A stretch of DNA of 64,000 bases, from contig NZ_JASXSX010000003.1 of assembly GCF_032085515.1 (NCBI RefSeq), positions 46,015 to 110,014 of the forward strand, read 5' to 3'. Shown piece by piece: positions 15,963 to 24,559 of this stretch (positions are counted from its first letter, which is position 1; each line of letters begins with the position of its first letter). Both the position numbers and the translations under genes were made by a program. A model generated the notes under the pieces. The model was not told where the DNA came from. It did no database searches and saw only the letters and a program-made list of their open reading frames with translations. The stretch comes from Gleimia hominis. GTDB taxonomy: Bacteria > Actinomycetota > Actinomycetes > Actinomycetales > Actinomycetaceae.

Positions 15963-18900
15963 GATCGTTTCGTCACCTCAATCTTCACTTCGTCCACACC
16001 ACCGGTGATGTGCGTTTCGAGTGCGAGCACTTCGTGGGCAATCATGTCCGCATGCGTGCGGGCGGCGGCCACATGTTCGTCAGGTACCTGCAGCGTGAGG
16101 CTAATGCGGTCTGAAATATCCAAGCCCGCTTGTTTCCGCGCGTCTTGGATGGCGCGCACGAGGTCGCGGGCGTACCCTTCCGCTTTTAGTTCCTCATCCA
16201 GTTGCGTATCTAGGACCACGAATGAGCCCGATCCGAGCACTGTGGCCGACTGGCCTTCTTCCGCTTGCACGACGGTGGCGAGTTTAACTTGGTCTCCACT
16301 CAGCCGCACCGGTTCCCCTTCTACGAGCACGGTCGGGAAAACAACGCTGCCATCTTCCGCTTGCCACTGCCCTTGTTTTTGCGCTGCGAACAGTTTCGAC
16401 GTGTAGCGCCGCACCGCGGGGTCGAATGCGCGCGGGTTCAGCGTGAGTTCTTGCCTGGTTTCTAATCCGGAGGTGTCCGGCGCGCTCAAGTACACGTTTT
16501 TCACGTTTACTTCTGAGGCAATGAGGTGCTTGTAAGCCTCCAGGTTTTGCGCCAGTGGGGATACTACCGTGAGGGACCGCAGTGGTTGGCGAACCCGGAT
16601 CTGTTCGGCTTTGCGCAGGGAGTGGCCGCCGGACACGACGTCGCGCACCTCGTCCATGGTTTGCAGTAGTTCGTCGTTTGCCCACGCCTGCCCGATATGC
16701 GGGTAGTCCGTGAGGTGCACTGACTCACCGCCGGTGAGGCCCCTCCAGATTTCTTCTGTGACCAGTGGCAGTAGTGGTGCGGACACGCGCATGAGCACTT
16801 CCAGTGCCGTATACAGGGTGTCGAACGCGTCGTGGTCCTCATCCCAGAACCGTTGGCGCGACACGCGCACGTACCAGTTGGTCAGCAGGTCCAGGTGGGC
16901 GCGCACCAGTTCGCACGCTCCGGGAATATCGAACCGGTTTTGCGCCGCTTCCACCTCTATCGCTAGTTGCCTGGTGCGGGCAAGCAAGTACTGGTCCATG
17001 ACGGGCAGGGCCTTCACCCGCGCCTCATCATTTGGAGCAATCGCGGTCGCTAGGTAGCCGCTTCCTTTCGCACACGTTTTCGCGTACAGCGCGAAGAAGT
17101 AGTAGGCGTTCCACATGGGCAGCACGATCTGGCGTACCGTGTCACGGATCCCCCGTTCTGTTACCACGAGGTTGCCGCCGTTCACCACGTTTGAGGACAT
17201 GAGGAACCAGCGCATGGCATCGGACCCGTAGTCGTTGAACACACCGTTCACATCCGGGTAGTTGCGCAGTGACTTACTCATTTTCCGACCGTCGTCACCG
17301 AGGACGATGCCGTGGCTCAAGCAGTTGTTGAACGCGGGGCGGTCAAACAGTGCGGTAGCGAGCACGTGAAGCGTGTAGAACCACCCGCGGGTTTGCCCAA
17401 TGTATTCAACAATGAAGTCACCCGGGTAGTGGTGCTCGAACCAGTCTTCGTTCTCAAACGGGTAGTGCACCTGTGCGAACGGCATGGACCCGGAGTCGAA
17501 CCAGCAGTCCAACACGTCGGGGATCCGCCGCATCGTGGACTGCCCGGTTGGGTCATCCGGGTTCGGGCGAGTCAGGGAGTCAATGAAGGGGCGGTGGAGG
17601 TTATCTACCTTCACCCCGAAGTCGCGCTCCAGTTCCTCAAAAGACCCGTATACGTCAATGCGGGGGTAATCGGGATTATCCGACTTCCACACCGGGATTG
17701 GGCTTCCCCAGAACCGGTTGCGGGAAATCGACCAGTCCCGCGCTCCCTCAAGCCACTTGCCGAACTGGCCGTGCTTGATGTGCGCCGGAGACCAGTTGAT
17801 CTGCTCGTTCAACTCCACCATGCGGTCGCGGAAAGCGGTTACTTTCACGAACCAAGAAGACACCGCCCGGTAGATCAGGGGTTTACGGCAGCGCCAGCAG
17901 TGCGGGTAGGAGTGGGCGAAAGACTGCTGGCGCACCAGGCGGGCACGCTCGCTGCGGGGAGTGCGGGCCACGGGCCCTTCGTCTTCTTCCCAACCGCGCC
18001 GCAGGTCCCGGGTGATTGGCTTGTTCGCGTCGAACACTTGCAGGCCTTCGTAATCGGGAACTTCGGCAGTGAACTTACCGGCCTCGTCAACGGGCACGAC
18101 GGCGCGGATGTTGTTTTCCACGCACACGTTCATGTCGTCTTCACCGAAAGCGGGGGCGATGTGCACCAGCCCGGTGCCATCCTCCGTGGTGACGAAGTCC
18201 GCGGCGATCACGTGCCACGCGTTTTCACCAGGAGCTTCATCTTTGTCGCGGCCGACGAAGTAGTCGAAGATCGGAGTGTATGCGCGGCCCACCAATTCAC
18301 TGCCCTTATATGTGGCAACTACCTGGGGGGCTTCGCCAAGTTCTGCCGCGTACCGGTCCACTAGTGCCTGGGCTAGCACCACTTTCTCCCCCACCAACTC
18401 ACCTTCGGTGGGTGCAACTGTCACGTAGTCCGTATTCGGATCCACTGCGATCGCGAGGTTAGATGGGAGCGTCCACGGGGTGGTGGTCCAGATCAGGGCC
18501 AGCTCCCCGGTTTCCAAACGCATGCCGACGGTGAGCGTGTTGTCTTGCCGGTCCTGGTAGACGTCGTCATCCATTTTTAGTTCGTGGTTTGACAGCGGGG
18601 TTTCGTCGTTCCAACAGTATGGAAGCACCCGGTAGCCCTCATAAACAAGACCTTTATCCCACAGGGTTTTAAACGCCCAGATAACGGACTCCATGTAGGT
18701 GGGGTCGAGGGTTTTGTAGTCATTTTCGAAATCGACCCAGCGGGCTTGGCGGGTAACGTATTCTTCCCACTCGTCGGTGTAGCGCAACACGGAAGACCGG
18801 CATGCGTCGTTGAACGCGGCGATACCGATACCGCCTTCACCTTCAATCTGGGATTTGTCTTCTATCCCGAGGATCCGTTCGGCCTCCAGTTCCGCAGGGA

Positions 18901-19207
18901 GGCCGTGCGTGTCCCACCCGAACCGGCGTTCCACGTGCCGGCCCTGCATCGTTTGGTACCGGCCCACGATGTCTTTAACATAACCGGTTAGAAGGTGCCC
19001 GTAGTGAGGCAGGCCGTTAGCGAACGGGGGGCCGTCGTAGAAAACGAACTCGTTATCACCGTTCTTACCGGCCGGGCGTTGGGCAATGGACTTCTTGAAC
19101 GTATCGTCCGATTTCCAGTACGCGAGGACGTCGCGTTCAACGTCTGGGAAAAATGGGGATGCTTCTACGTCACCACTGCGGTGCAAGGGGTAATTCTTCT
19201 CGCTCAC
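15959..19207 (-). CDS. ileS: Isoleucyl-tRNA synthetase
   Basis: A class I synthetase, 1082 residues. HIGH-type motif PPFANGLPHYGHLLTG is near residue 60. FGWDTHGLPAELEAE, the editing-domain segment IWTTTPWTLPSNLAIAV and KMSKSLRN near 640 follow, then anticodon-binding and C-terminal domains. The spelling of these motifs resembles the eukaryote-like IleS type common in Actinobacteria, which is generally less sensitive to mupirocin. That inference needs alignment. The GTG start at 19207 lies 6 bases after GAGGACAGG, and that Shine-Dalgarno region is part of a predicted sequestrator stem of a T-box leader. Confidence 0.97.
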   Translation of the reverse strand: MSEKNYPLHRSGDVEASPFFPDVERDVLAYWKSDDTFKKSIAQRPAGKNGDNEFVFYDGPPFANGLPHYGHLLTGYVKDIVGRYQTMQGRHVERRFGWDTHGLPAELEAERILGIEDKSQIEGEGGIGIAAFNDACRSSVLRYTDEWEEYVTRQARWVDFENDYKTLDPTYMESVIWAFKTLWDKGLVYEGYRVLPYCWNDETPLSNHELKMDDDVYQDRQDNTLTVGMRLETGELALIWTTTPWTLPSNLAIAVDPNTDYVTVAPTEGELVGEKVVLAQALVDRYAAELGEAPQVVATYKGSELVGRAYTPIFDYFVGRDKDEAPGENAWHVIAADFVTTEDGTGLVHIAPAFGEDDMNVCVENNIRAVVPVDEAGKFTAEVPDYEGLQVFDANKPITRDLRRGWEEDEGPVARTPRSERARLVRQQSFAHSYPHCWRCRKPLIYRAVSSWFVKVTAFRDRMVELNEQINWSPAHIKHGQFGKWLEGARDWSISRNRFWGSPIPVWKSDNPDYPRIDVYGSFEELERDFGVKVDNLHRPFIDSLTRPNPDDPTGQSTMRRIPDVLDCWFDSGSMPFAQVHYPFENEDWFEHHYPGDFIVEYIGQTRGWFYTLHVLATALFDRPAFNNCLSHGIVLGDDGRKMSKSLRNYPDVNGVFNDYGSDAMRWFLMSSNVVNGGNLVVTERGIRDTVRQIVLPMWNAYYFFALYAKTCAKGSGYLATAIAPNDEARVKALPVMDQYLLARTRQLAIEVEAAQNRFDIPGACELVRAHLDLLTNWYVRVSRQRFWDEDHDAFDTLYTALEVLMRVSAPLLPLVTEEIWRGLTGGESVHLTDYPHIGQAWANDELLQTMDEVRDVVSGGHSLRKAEQIRVRQPLRSLTVVSPLAQNLEAYKHLIASEVNVKNVYLSAPDTSGLETRQELTLNPRAFDPAVRRYTSKLFAAQKQGQWQAEDGSVVFPTVLVEGEPVRLSGDQVKLATVVQAEEGQSATVLGSGSFVVLDTQLDEELKAEGYARDLVRAIQDARKQAGLDISDRISLTLQVPDEHVAAARTHADMIAHEVLALETHITGGVDEVKIEVTKRS

Positions 19208-19588
19208 GTTACCTGTCCTCGAGTCCTAATCGTCTGTTGTCGAGGACGTGGCCGACCACGGGGTCGGTTGCGCGGTACCACCTCGCTTGCCCTTCGCGCA
19301 CACGTGTTTTCCGCACCACCCTCGTGGGGCGGTTGCCGGGTTCTACCAGTTACCGGGCTACGCCGGCTACTGGGATGCACCAGGAACCGGGCTGCGCCGG
19401 CTCCCGGGTTTAACGAGTGCTCGTGGGGCCGCTTGTTACCTGCTGTTTCGGGCTTACCCGCCCGGTTCTACTAGGCGTTAGCACGCGTTTCTTCCGGGTG
19501 GCTCGTCGGTGATATCCGCAGGCAGAACCACGTTTTGCAAGAACGCGAAGTTCGCGGGTTCTTCAAGCGGGCCGAGTCTATGCCGTTG
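19208..19588 (-). promoter_or_regulatory. T-box leader of ileS, translational type
   Basis: The minus strand contains GAGGTGGTACCGCG (19284-19271), 13 of 14 matches to the T-box core that pairs with the uncharged tRNA acceptor end. Downstream, GTCCTCGA... is complementary to TCGAGGAC (plus 19240-19247 with 19215-19222). The second arm covers the ileS Shine-Dalgarno, so the element should control translation initiation and not termination. There is no U-tract terminator, which agrees with the translational ileS T-boxes known in Actinobacteria. The upstream part (19290-19480) is GC-rich and built of repeated short stems. I could not place the isoleucine specifier codon with confidence; an ATC lies at about 19374-19376 and another at about 19512-19516. 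The 5' limit is set by a predicted promoter. Confidence 0.88.
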
Positions 19589-19594
19589 CACGCC

Positions 19595-19623
19595 ATTGTA
19601 ACGAACCGGATTGTTAAACTAAA
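19595..19623 (-). promoter_or_regulatory. Putative ileS promoter
   Basis: On the minus strand TACAAT (19600-19595) lies 17 bp after TTTAGT, a weak -35 match. Transcription would begin near 19588 and give a leader of about 380 nt. The stretch between 19600 and the thioesterase start at 19757 holds no gene that I can support. Confidence 0.45.
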
Positions 19624-19756
19624 CCCCGAATGCGGCTGCGGACTGTGTTTTTGCTTACGCATTTTCTGCCCCGCGTTTGGTACCCAGGTTAGACAAGACT
19701 TTGCACACGAGTGAGGCGATAGCCTACACGTAGGTTAATAGACGAAGGAGGAGCCC

Positions 19757-20146
19757 GTGGACGCAACGGTGATGGGCGCGTTAGCCCACAAAATGGGGAT
19801 TGAACTAATCGAACTGTCTGCTGAGGGAGGTTACGCGACTATGCCCGTGGAAGGTAATACCCAGCCAATTGGTTTGCTGCACGGTGGTGCGTCTGCCGTT
19901 TTAGCTGAGCAGTTAGGTTCCCTCGTGGCCCGTGCAAATGCGCCTGAGGGAAAAACCGCGGTGGGGATTGAACTGAATGTTACCCACCACTCCTCGGCCC
20001 GTAGTGGGCGGGTGCATGCGCGCGCGCAAACGCTGAAGGCGGGCAGGTCCCTCGTGGCAACACAAATTCAGATTCGCGACGACGCAGACCGGCTGTGCGC
20101 TAGTGCGCGCCTGACCTGCATGCTGATTGACGCACCCGAGAACTAA
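19757..20146 (+). CDS. Hotdog-fold acyl-CoA thioesterase (PaaI/YdiI-like)
   Basis: A 129-residue single hotdog domain. The catalytic region is QPIGLLHGGASAVLAEQLGS (residues ~36-55), where the HGG turn and the Glu after LA match YdiI/MenI/PaaI thioesterases. GIELNVTHHSSARSGRVHA is the second conserved segment. Possible substrates include 1,4-dihydroxy-2-naphthoyl-CoA (menaquinone pathway) or phenylacetyl-CoA. No men or paa genes are nearby, so the substrate is open. The GTG at 19757 has a strong AAGGAGGAGCCC site. It is a monocistronic plus-strand gene divergent from ileS. Confidence 0.85.
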   Translation: MDATVMGALAHKMGIELIELSAEGGYATMPVEGNTQPIGLLHGGASAVLAEQLGSLVARANAPEGKTAVGIELNVTHHSSARSGRVHARAQTLKAGRSLVATQIQIRDDADRLCASARLTCMLIDAPEN

Positions 20147-20226
20147 GGCTTTTCTGGCCGCTCACCTTAAACGCACGTTTGCACCCCGGGGCTGCCTGGG
20201 CGCGAAATGCAACTCCCAAACCCCCG

Positions 20227-21138
20227 CTACCGGCGGGTGACGCGACCAAACAAAGTGGCGAAGGTTCGCATCAGCACGGGCTTTAACCCCCACGTGGCGA
20301 ACGCGGTTAATGCCAGTACTACAACCGCCACCACCAGACCCCACAGGCTGTTGTCGTTACGGGCAGCGAACATGTGGTTGAGGTTTTGAATCAGCCCAGT
20401 GCTGGCCACCAGCACCAGGTGTACGACCACGAATAGGCCGTACGCGATCATGGTTGGAAAATGGATTGCGCGTGCCCACGGCATGGGGAATGCTTGGTTC
20501 CACTTTTTTGGCCACAGGGTGGACATTCGCCAGCCGGTGATTATCGCCAGTGGGGTCAAAATGAACACGACCGCAAAGTACGTCAGCATTTGCAACGCGT
20601 TGTACGCGATCCACCCGTTGTCGGCCGGCCAGTGGAACGAAAGGTATTGCAAGGCCACGGACGCGCTGTGGGCGAACACGTCCCAGCTGGTTGGAATCAG
20701 CCGGACCCAGCGTCCAGAAATAAACATGAGTACGACGTACACAAGTCCGCTAACCATCCACAGCACGTCCACCAGCACGTGCGTGAACTGCAGGACACTC
20801 ACCTTTGGGGATTTGCGCGGCCATTTTGGTTTGAGGTACCCGGCGCCTCGGCGCGAAAACCTCACTTGCATACCGGTTTTCACGATGAGGGCCATGAAGA
20901 AGATATTCAGTGCGTGCAGCGCGCACACCCAGGCGGCGTTGCCCTCAAACTCGGCACCGGTAGCAACCCCGGGGTATTTAGACACGAAGTGCTGAACCGC
21001 GCTCGTGTTCCACGACAGGCACGCGGCAACCACCAATGCTAAAAGCGCGAGCGCAGCCCCTGCCCACGCATAGCGGTGGGACGCTATCGACTCGACCGCG
21101 GCCTTAACGATTGGTGACTTCACCGAGTTTTTTCGCAC
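20227..21138 (-). CDS. Cytochrome b/b561-type integral membrane protein
   Basis: A 303-residue membrane protein with about five transmembrane helices (near residues 24-43, 73-90, 125-150, 205-225 and 240-285). Histidines lie in helix contexts typical of haem ligands: CALHALNIFFMAL, LQFTHVLVDVLWMV, and HFPTMIAYGLFVVVHLVLV. This fits the cytochrome b561/b6 N-terminal family that passes electrons between quinone and a partner oxidoreductase. No partner reductase gene is adjacent. GTG 21138 is used because AAAGGGAT lies 5 bases upstream. It follows tRNA-His but is separated from it by a strong terminator, so it has its own promoter or depends on read-through. Confidence 0.75.
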   Translation of the reverse strand: MRKNSVKSPIVKAAVESIASHRYAWAGAALALLALVVAACLSWNTSAVQHFVSKYPGVATGAEFEGNAAWVCALHALNIFFMALIVKTGMQVRFSRRGAGYLKPKWPRKSPKVSVLQFTHVLVDVLWMVSGLVYVVLMFISGRWVRLIPTSWDVFAHSASVALQYLSFHWPADNGWIAYNALQMLTYFAVVFILTPLAIITGWRMSTLWPKKWNQAFPMPWARAIHFPTMIAYGLFVVVHLVLVASTGLIQNLNHMFAARNDNSLWGLVVAVVVLALTAFATWGLKPVLMRTFATLFGRVTRR

Positions 21139-21206
21139 AGAATATCCCTTTTTAACAGTTTTTCGTTCGAGTGCATGCTATCGAAAAAGTAGGGGCAAGT
21201 GCATAT

Positions 21207-21230
21207 AAAAAACCGGGGGCGAACCCCCGG
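21207..21230 (-). terminator. Rho-independent terminator of tRNA-His
   Basis: On the minus strand the stem CCGGGGG/CCCCCGG with a short TTCG loop is followed at once by a run of six T residues. This is the best intrinsic terminator in the window and lies 7 bp beyond the tRNA 3' end. Confidence 0.92.
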
Positions 21231-21237
21231 TGAGCTG

Positions 21238-21311
21238 GGTGAGTGACGGGGCTCGAACCCGCGACATCCTGGACCACAACCAGGTGCTCTACCAGCTGAG
21301 CTACACCCACC
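21238..21311 (-). tRNA. tRNA-His (anticodon GUG)
   Basis: A full cloverleaf can be drawn on the minus strand. The acceptor GUGGGUG pairs with CACUCAC, an extra G at -1 faces C73 (the histidine identity pair), and the D arm has AGCTCAGCTGGTAGAGC. The anticodon stem CCTGG/CCAGG encloses loop TTGTGGT with anticodon GTG, and the T arm holds GGTTCGAGCCC. CCA is not encoded. Confidence 0.96.
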
Positions 21312-21435
21312 ATCACTACTTCTTGAGTGAAGCAGCAAGACCTTACTTTACCAGCACGCTCAGCTAAACCCAAAACCAATGAGCGTTAGGAAAATCACGC
21401 TCAGACTTGCAGGCGGCTGGCGTCAGAATCAGTTT

Positions 21436-22347
21436 TTACCAGTGCACTCGCTGTGCGATCGCGTCCGCGAAGTTGCGTTTGGCATCCGCCGAGGAGTCGA
21501 GGTACAGCTGCGCGTCCACCAGCCCGACTTCCATTATGCGGAACGACCCTTCTCCGTCGGGCACCACGTCCACTCGGTTGAATAAGAATTGGGTGTCGTG
21601 ACCGATCTTGTCGCGCATAACTTCGTGCAGCACGTTGCGGATCTGTTCGCCCCAACGCCACTCTTCCGGCGTGGCTTCGCGCGCCCGGTTGCGGGTTTCA
21701 TGCATGAGTTCGTCGGTCACGTGCGATGGGTGGAGCATCCCTTTTTTCTCGACCGCGTGTGAGACGAGCCCGTTGAAGAACACGAGAGAAATCTCCCCGT
21801 GTTCATCCACTGCGCTGAAGTAGCGCTGCAGCATCACCGAACGCCCCTCTGAGAGGAGTTCCATGGCGTGGAACACAGCGTTTGACCGGTCTTCGTTCAC
21901 GATCGCGCTGTACCGACCGATGTCGCGTAAACCCGATGATACCGCGGGTTTCAAAACGAAGTCCTGCAGTGCCGGGAAACGCGAGTGGATCCTGTGCTTT
22001 GTTAGCTTCTGCTCTGGTTCCAACCACGTTGTTTCAATGATCGGTAGGCCCCGGTCCGCCAGTTCCCGCAGGTAGTGCTTATCCGAGTTCCACGTCAATA
22101 CTTCGGACCGGTTTAAAATGCGTGGCACACTGCGGGCCCAGCTCAGGAATTCGTCGCGGCGTTTCGCGTAGTCCGACACGGACCGCACTACCACTACCCC
22201 CGCTTTTTCCCAGTCCATATCTGGGTCGTCCCAGAACTTGATTTGCGGGTCCATGTTCCGTTCGGCAAGTAGGTCGAGGATACCGGCTTCGTCTGAATAC
22301 AGGTCCGGCATATCCCGGCTGGTTACAAGTGTTACGCGACGTTTCAT
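21436..22347 (-). CDS. ATP-grasp domain protein of unknown substrate
   Basis: A 303-residue protein with an ATP-grasp fold similar to glutathione-synthetase/RimK-type ligases. It has an N-terminal Rossmann-like part (VTLVTSRDMPDLYSDEAG), then NSDKHYLRELADRGLPIIET, the nucleotide-binding strand DFVLKPAVSSGLRDIGRYS with its Lys, and a Mg-ligand segment FRIMEVGLVDAQLYL. Such enzymes join a carboxylate to an amine or thiol via acyl phosphate. Substrate and product cannot be named. It lies 67 bp downstream of ddl on the same strand. ATG 22347 is 7 bases after TATAGT (22360-22355) and lacks a Shine-Dalgarno, so a leaderless mRNA is likely. An upstream GTG (22356) is possible. Confidence 0.78.
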   Translation of the reverse strand: MKRRVTLVTSRDMPDLYSDEAGILDLLAERNMDPQIKFWDDPDMDWEKAGVVVVRSVSDYAKRRDEFLSWARSVPRILNRSEVLTWNSDKHYLRELADRGLPIIETTWLEPEQKLTKHRIHSRFPALQDFVLKPAVSSGLRDIGRYSAIVNEDRSNAVFHAMELLSEGRSVMLQRYFSAVDEHGEISLVFFNGLVSHAVEKKGMLHPSHVTDELMHETRNRAREATPEEWRWGEQIRNVLHEVMRDKIGHDTQFLFNRVDVVPDGEGSFRIMEVGLVDAQLYLDSSADAKRNFADAIAQRVHW

Positions 22348-22376
22348 AACTTCCACTATAGAGTACTTAGATTCTG

Positions 22377-22437
22377 TTTTACCGCAGGCCCACGGGACGG
22401 GCCCACGCCCGTTTTTACCGCAGGCCCACGGGACGGG
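22377..22437. repeat. 25-bp direct repeat duplicating the 3' end of ddl
   Basis: Two identical 25-bp copies at 22377-22401 and 22413-22437 are offset by 36 bp. The second copy contains the ddl stop codon and last codons; the first lies just beyond the gene. The intervening bases with part of the copies can form a hairpin (ACGGGC with GCCCGT). The structure suggests a short local duplication that moved the stop or doubled a 3' hairpin. Confidence 0.85.
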
Positions 22438-23524
22438 TCAGGGCCTGTTCGATGAGCGTGGTGATGAGGTCCGGGTAGGCGATTCCGGTTGCCTGCCACA
22501 TCTGCGGATACATTGAGATAGGCGTGAAACCGGGCATCGTATTTACTTCGTTGAGGGTGATTGTGTCGGTTTGTTCGTCGTAGAAGAAGTCGACGCGCGC
22601 GAGGCCTTCGCAGCCCAGTGCGGTAAATGCTTCCACCGCGATTTGCTGGATCCGGGTCTGCACTTGTTCGGGTACTGCGGCTGGGCACGATAGTTCCGCT
22701 TGGTCTGCGGCCACGTACTTTGTGTTGTAGTCGTAGAACTCGCTGTCTTTTACCGCGATTTCTCCGCACACTGAGGCGCGGGGCCCCTCCTCGGTTTCCA
22801 GCACGCCGCATTCAATTTCGCGGCCCGCAATAGCTGCTTCTGCCACTACGCGGCGATCGTATTCGCGCGCGTGGGCGATGGCGTCTTCCAGTTCGCCGGT
22901 TTCTGTCACGTGGGTTATGCCCAGTGAGGAACCTGCGCGCGCGGGTTTAATGTAGAGGTCGGTGCCTACGGCGCTGACTTGGGCAAGTGCCCGCGAGCGG
23001 TCCGTGTGCCACAGTTCGTCGGTGATGAGGGTCCAGCGCCCCACGTTGATGCCGGCGGCGCGCAGCACTGTTTTCGCCAGGTGTTTATTCATCGCCACTG
23101 CGGAGGCCGCGACCCCGCACCCCACGTAGGGAACTGCACACATTTCGAACAGCCCTTGGATCGTGCCATCCTCGCCGTAGGGCCCGTGCAGTAGAGGGAA
23201 GATCACGTCCACGTCTTGTAGTTTGCCCAAGATTCCAGGGCTTTGTTTGAAGATTGAGCGCGACCCTAACCACAGGGACACGGTTTCGTCGTCGGCTTCC
23301 ACGGCACCTTCGGGCCTGTGGTCCATGCTGAATGCTTCTACGTCCCCTGTTACGTGCACCCAACGTCCGTCTTTCGTGATCCCAATGGGGAGGATTTCGA
23401 ACTTCGTTTGGTCGATCGCGTTCATTACGGATGCGGCGGTTGCGCAGGAAACTTCGTGTTCCCCACTGCGTCCACCGAAAACTAATGCTACGCGGGTTTT
23501 GTGTGCACGCCTGGTTTGAGTCAT
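22415..23524 (-). CDS. ddl: D-alanine--D-alanine ligase
   Basis: Makes the D-Ala-D-Ala dipeptide for peptidoglycan. Motifs: VALVFGGRSGEHEVSCATA at the N-terminus, FPLLHGPYGEDGTIQGLFE near residue 105, DLYIKPARAGSSLGI near 190, and ARVDFFYDEQ plus NEVNTMPGFTPISMYP near the C-terminus. These are the ATP-grasp and catalytic residues of the Ddl family. The open frame extends to 23707, but ATG 23524 gives the family-typical 369 residues and lies 7 bases after TAAAGT without a Shine-Dalgarno, again the pattern of a leaderless gene. The active-site Tyr/Phe that separates D-Ala from D-Lac specificity was not assigned. It is divergent from the AMIN-like lipoprotein. Confidence 0.96.
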   Translation of the reverse strand: MTQTRRAHKTRVALVFGGRSGEHEVSCATAASVMNAIDQTKFEILPIGITKDGRWVHVTGDVEAFSMDHRPEGAVEADDETVSLWLGSRSIFKQSPGILGKLQDVDVIFPLLHGPYGEDGTIQGLFEMCAVPYVGCGVAASAVAMNKHLAKTVLRAAGINVGRWTLITDELWHTDRSRALAQVSAVGTDLYIKPARAGSSLGITHVTETGELEDAIAHAREYDRRVVAEAAIAGREIECGVLETEEGPRASVCGEIAVKDSEFYDYNTKYVAADQAELSCPAAVPEQVQTRIQQIAVEAFTALGCEGLARVDFFYDEQTDTITLNEVNTMPGFTPISMYPQMWQATGIAYPDLITTLIEQALTRPVGLR

Positions 23525-23658
23525 GCCAAATACTTTACCGCCCCGGCGCAACCACCCGGTTATCTCCGCGCCGATAGTCGCTGGGTTTTTGCGCTCGGCT
23601 GCGTCAAGATGGCGGTGGCCAGCGGGGTTTGGCACACTAGTTACTATTAGGAGGCGGC

Positions 23659-24531
23659 ATGGAAACAACAGGAAAAAGCAGGCACAACGTCGAGCTGCAC
23701 CCCGCACGTGGGAGCGAGCAGCACCCCATACCTAAAAGCGAGCGGCACCCCACACCTGTGGGCGAGCAACACCTCATACCTAAAAGCGAGCGGCACCCCA
23801 CACCTGTGGGCGAGCGCAAACCGAAGCGAAAGAACCACCGCCCCTTCACGACCTCGCGTTTAAAGCAGCTGGGGCGGGCCTGCCTGACTATGGGAGCATG
23901 TGCGGCACTCACTGCCGCGTGTTCCAACACAACCTCGAACCAGCCCAGCAGCGCCCCTGCCAGCAGTTCGGCGTCGGCTTCCCCTCAGCATTCGAGGAGC
24001 GCTATTCCCACGCCGACTGCCTCACCCACCGCGGATTTGGACGAATCAGACAGCGGCCCCACCCCCTCAGGCAAAAATAGTGAGCGCGAGAACCACCAGT
24101 GGACGCAAAACCCGATCGAACTCAAAGGCTCAGAATCAGCGGGAGCGCTCGTGCGGGATTTCCGCGTCGGTGAGCACGACGGGTACTACCGCGTGGTAGT
24201 CGAATTCGTAGGCGATAAACGCCCGCAGGTTAAAGCCCAGTGGGCAGCGCAGAAAGTTGTCGAAATGGGACGGGGTCTGCCACTGCCGATCCCGCAAGAT
24301 CACGTGCTGGACATACGCATGATTGGAACGATCGCGCCGATAATGGCGGACCAGCAGAAAGTGGCGTACAACGGGCCGGCAGACAAGCGGTTAAACGCCC
24401 ACACGATCGCGTGGTTCGACGGTAGTTACGAAGATCAAACCCACCTGGCGATCTCCACGGGGAAGCAAACCGGCGTGTCCGCCGTGTTTTACGACTCGCC
24501 CACCCGCCTCGTGATTGACATTCACAAATAA
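23659..24531 (+). CDS. AMIN-like domain lipoprotein with repeat-bearing N-terminal extension
   Basis: A 290-residue protein. Residues ~150-288 (RDFRVGEHDGYYRVVVEFVG to PTRLVIDIHK) resemble the AMIN-like domain of actinobacterial lipoproteins thought to bind cell-wall polymers. A hydrophobic segment LTMGACAALTAAC near residues 77-89, preceded by RLKQLGR, looks like a lipoprotein signal with Cys ~89, though Thr at -3 is not ideal. A Ser/Pro/Ala-rich spacer follows. Unusually, about 70 residues precede the signal, built from 8-residue His/Pro/Lys repeats (EQHPIPKS, ERHPTPVG). The start at 23659 is firm because AGGAGG lies just upstream. If the whole product is made, the lipoprotein has a long cytoplasmic N-terminus. 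An internal start nearer the signal is the alternative. Confidence 0.75.
   Translation: METTGKSRHNVELHPARGSEQHPIPKSERHPTPVGEQHLIPKSERHPTPVGERKPKRKNHRPFTTSRLKQLGRACLTMGACAALTAACSNTTSNQPSSAPASSSASASPQHSRSAIPTPTASPTADLDESDSGPTPSGKNSERENHQWTQNPIELKGSESAGALVRDFRVGEHDGYYRVVVEFVGDKRPQVKAQWAAQKVVEMGRGLPLPIPQDHVLDIRMIGTIAPIMADQQKVAYNGPADKRLNAHTIAWFDGSYEDQTHLAISTGKQTGVSAVFYDSPTRLVIDIHK
23714..23815 (+). repeat. Two 48-bp tandem repeats encoding His/Pro-rich octapeptides
   Basis: Copies start at 23714 and 23762 (period 48 bp, 16 codons), each made of two related 24-bp halves. They differ at only a few positions, keep the reading frame and encode alternating EQHPIPKS / ERHPTPVG-type octapeptides in the N-terminal extension of the lipoprotein. 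Confidence 0.9.
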
Positions 24532-24559
24532 CCACTGCCAGTAGGAGCGGCAGAGAAAT

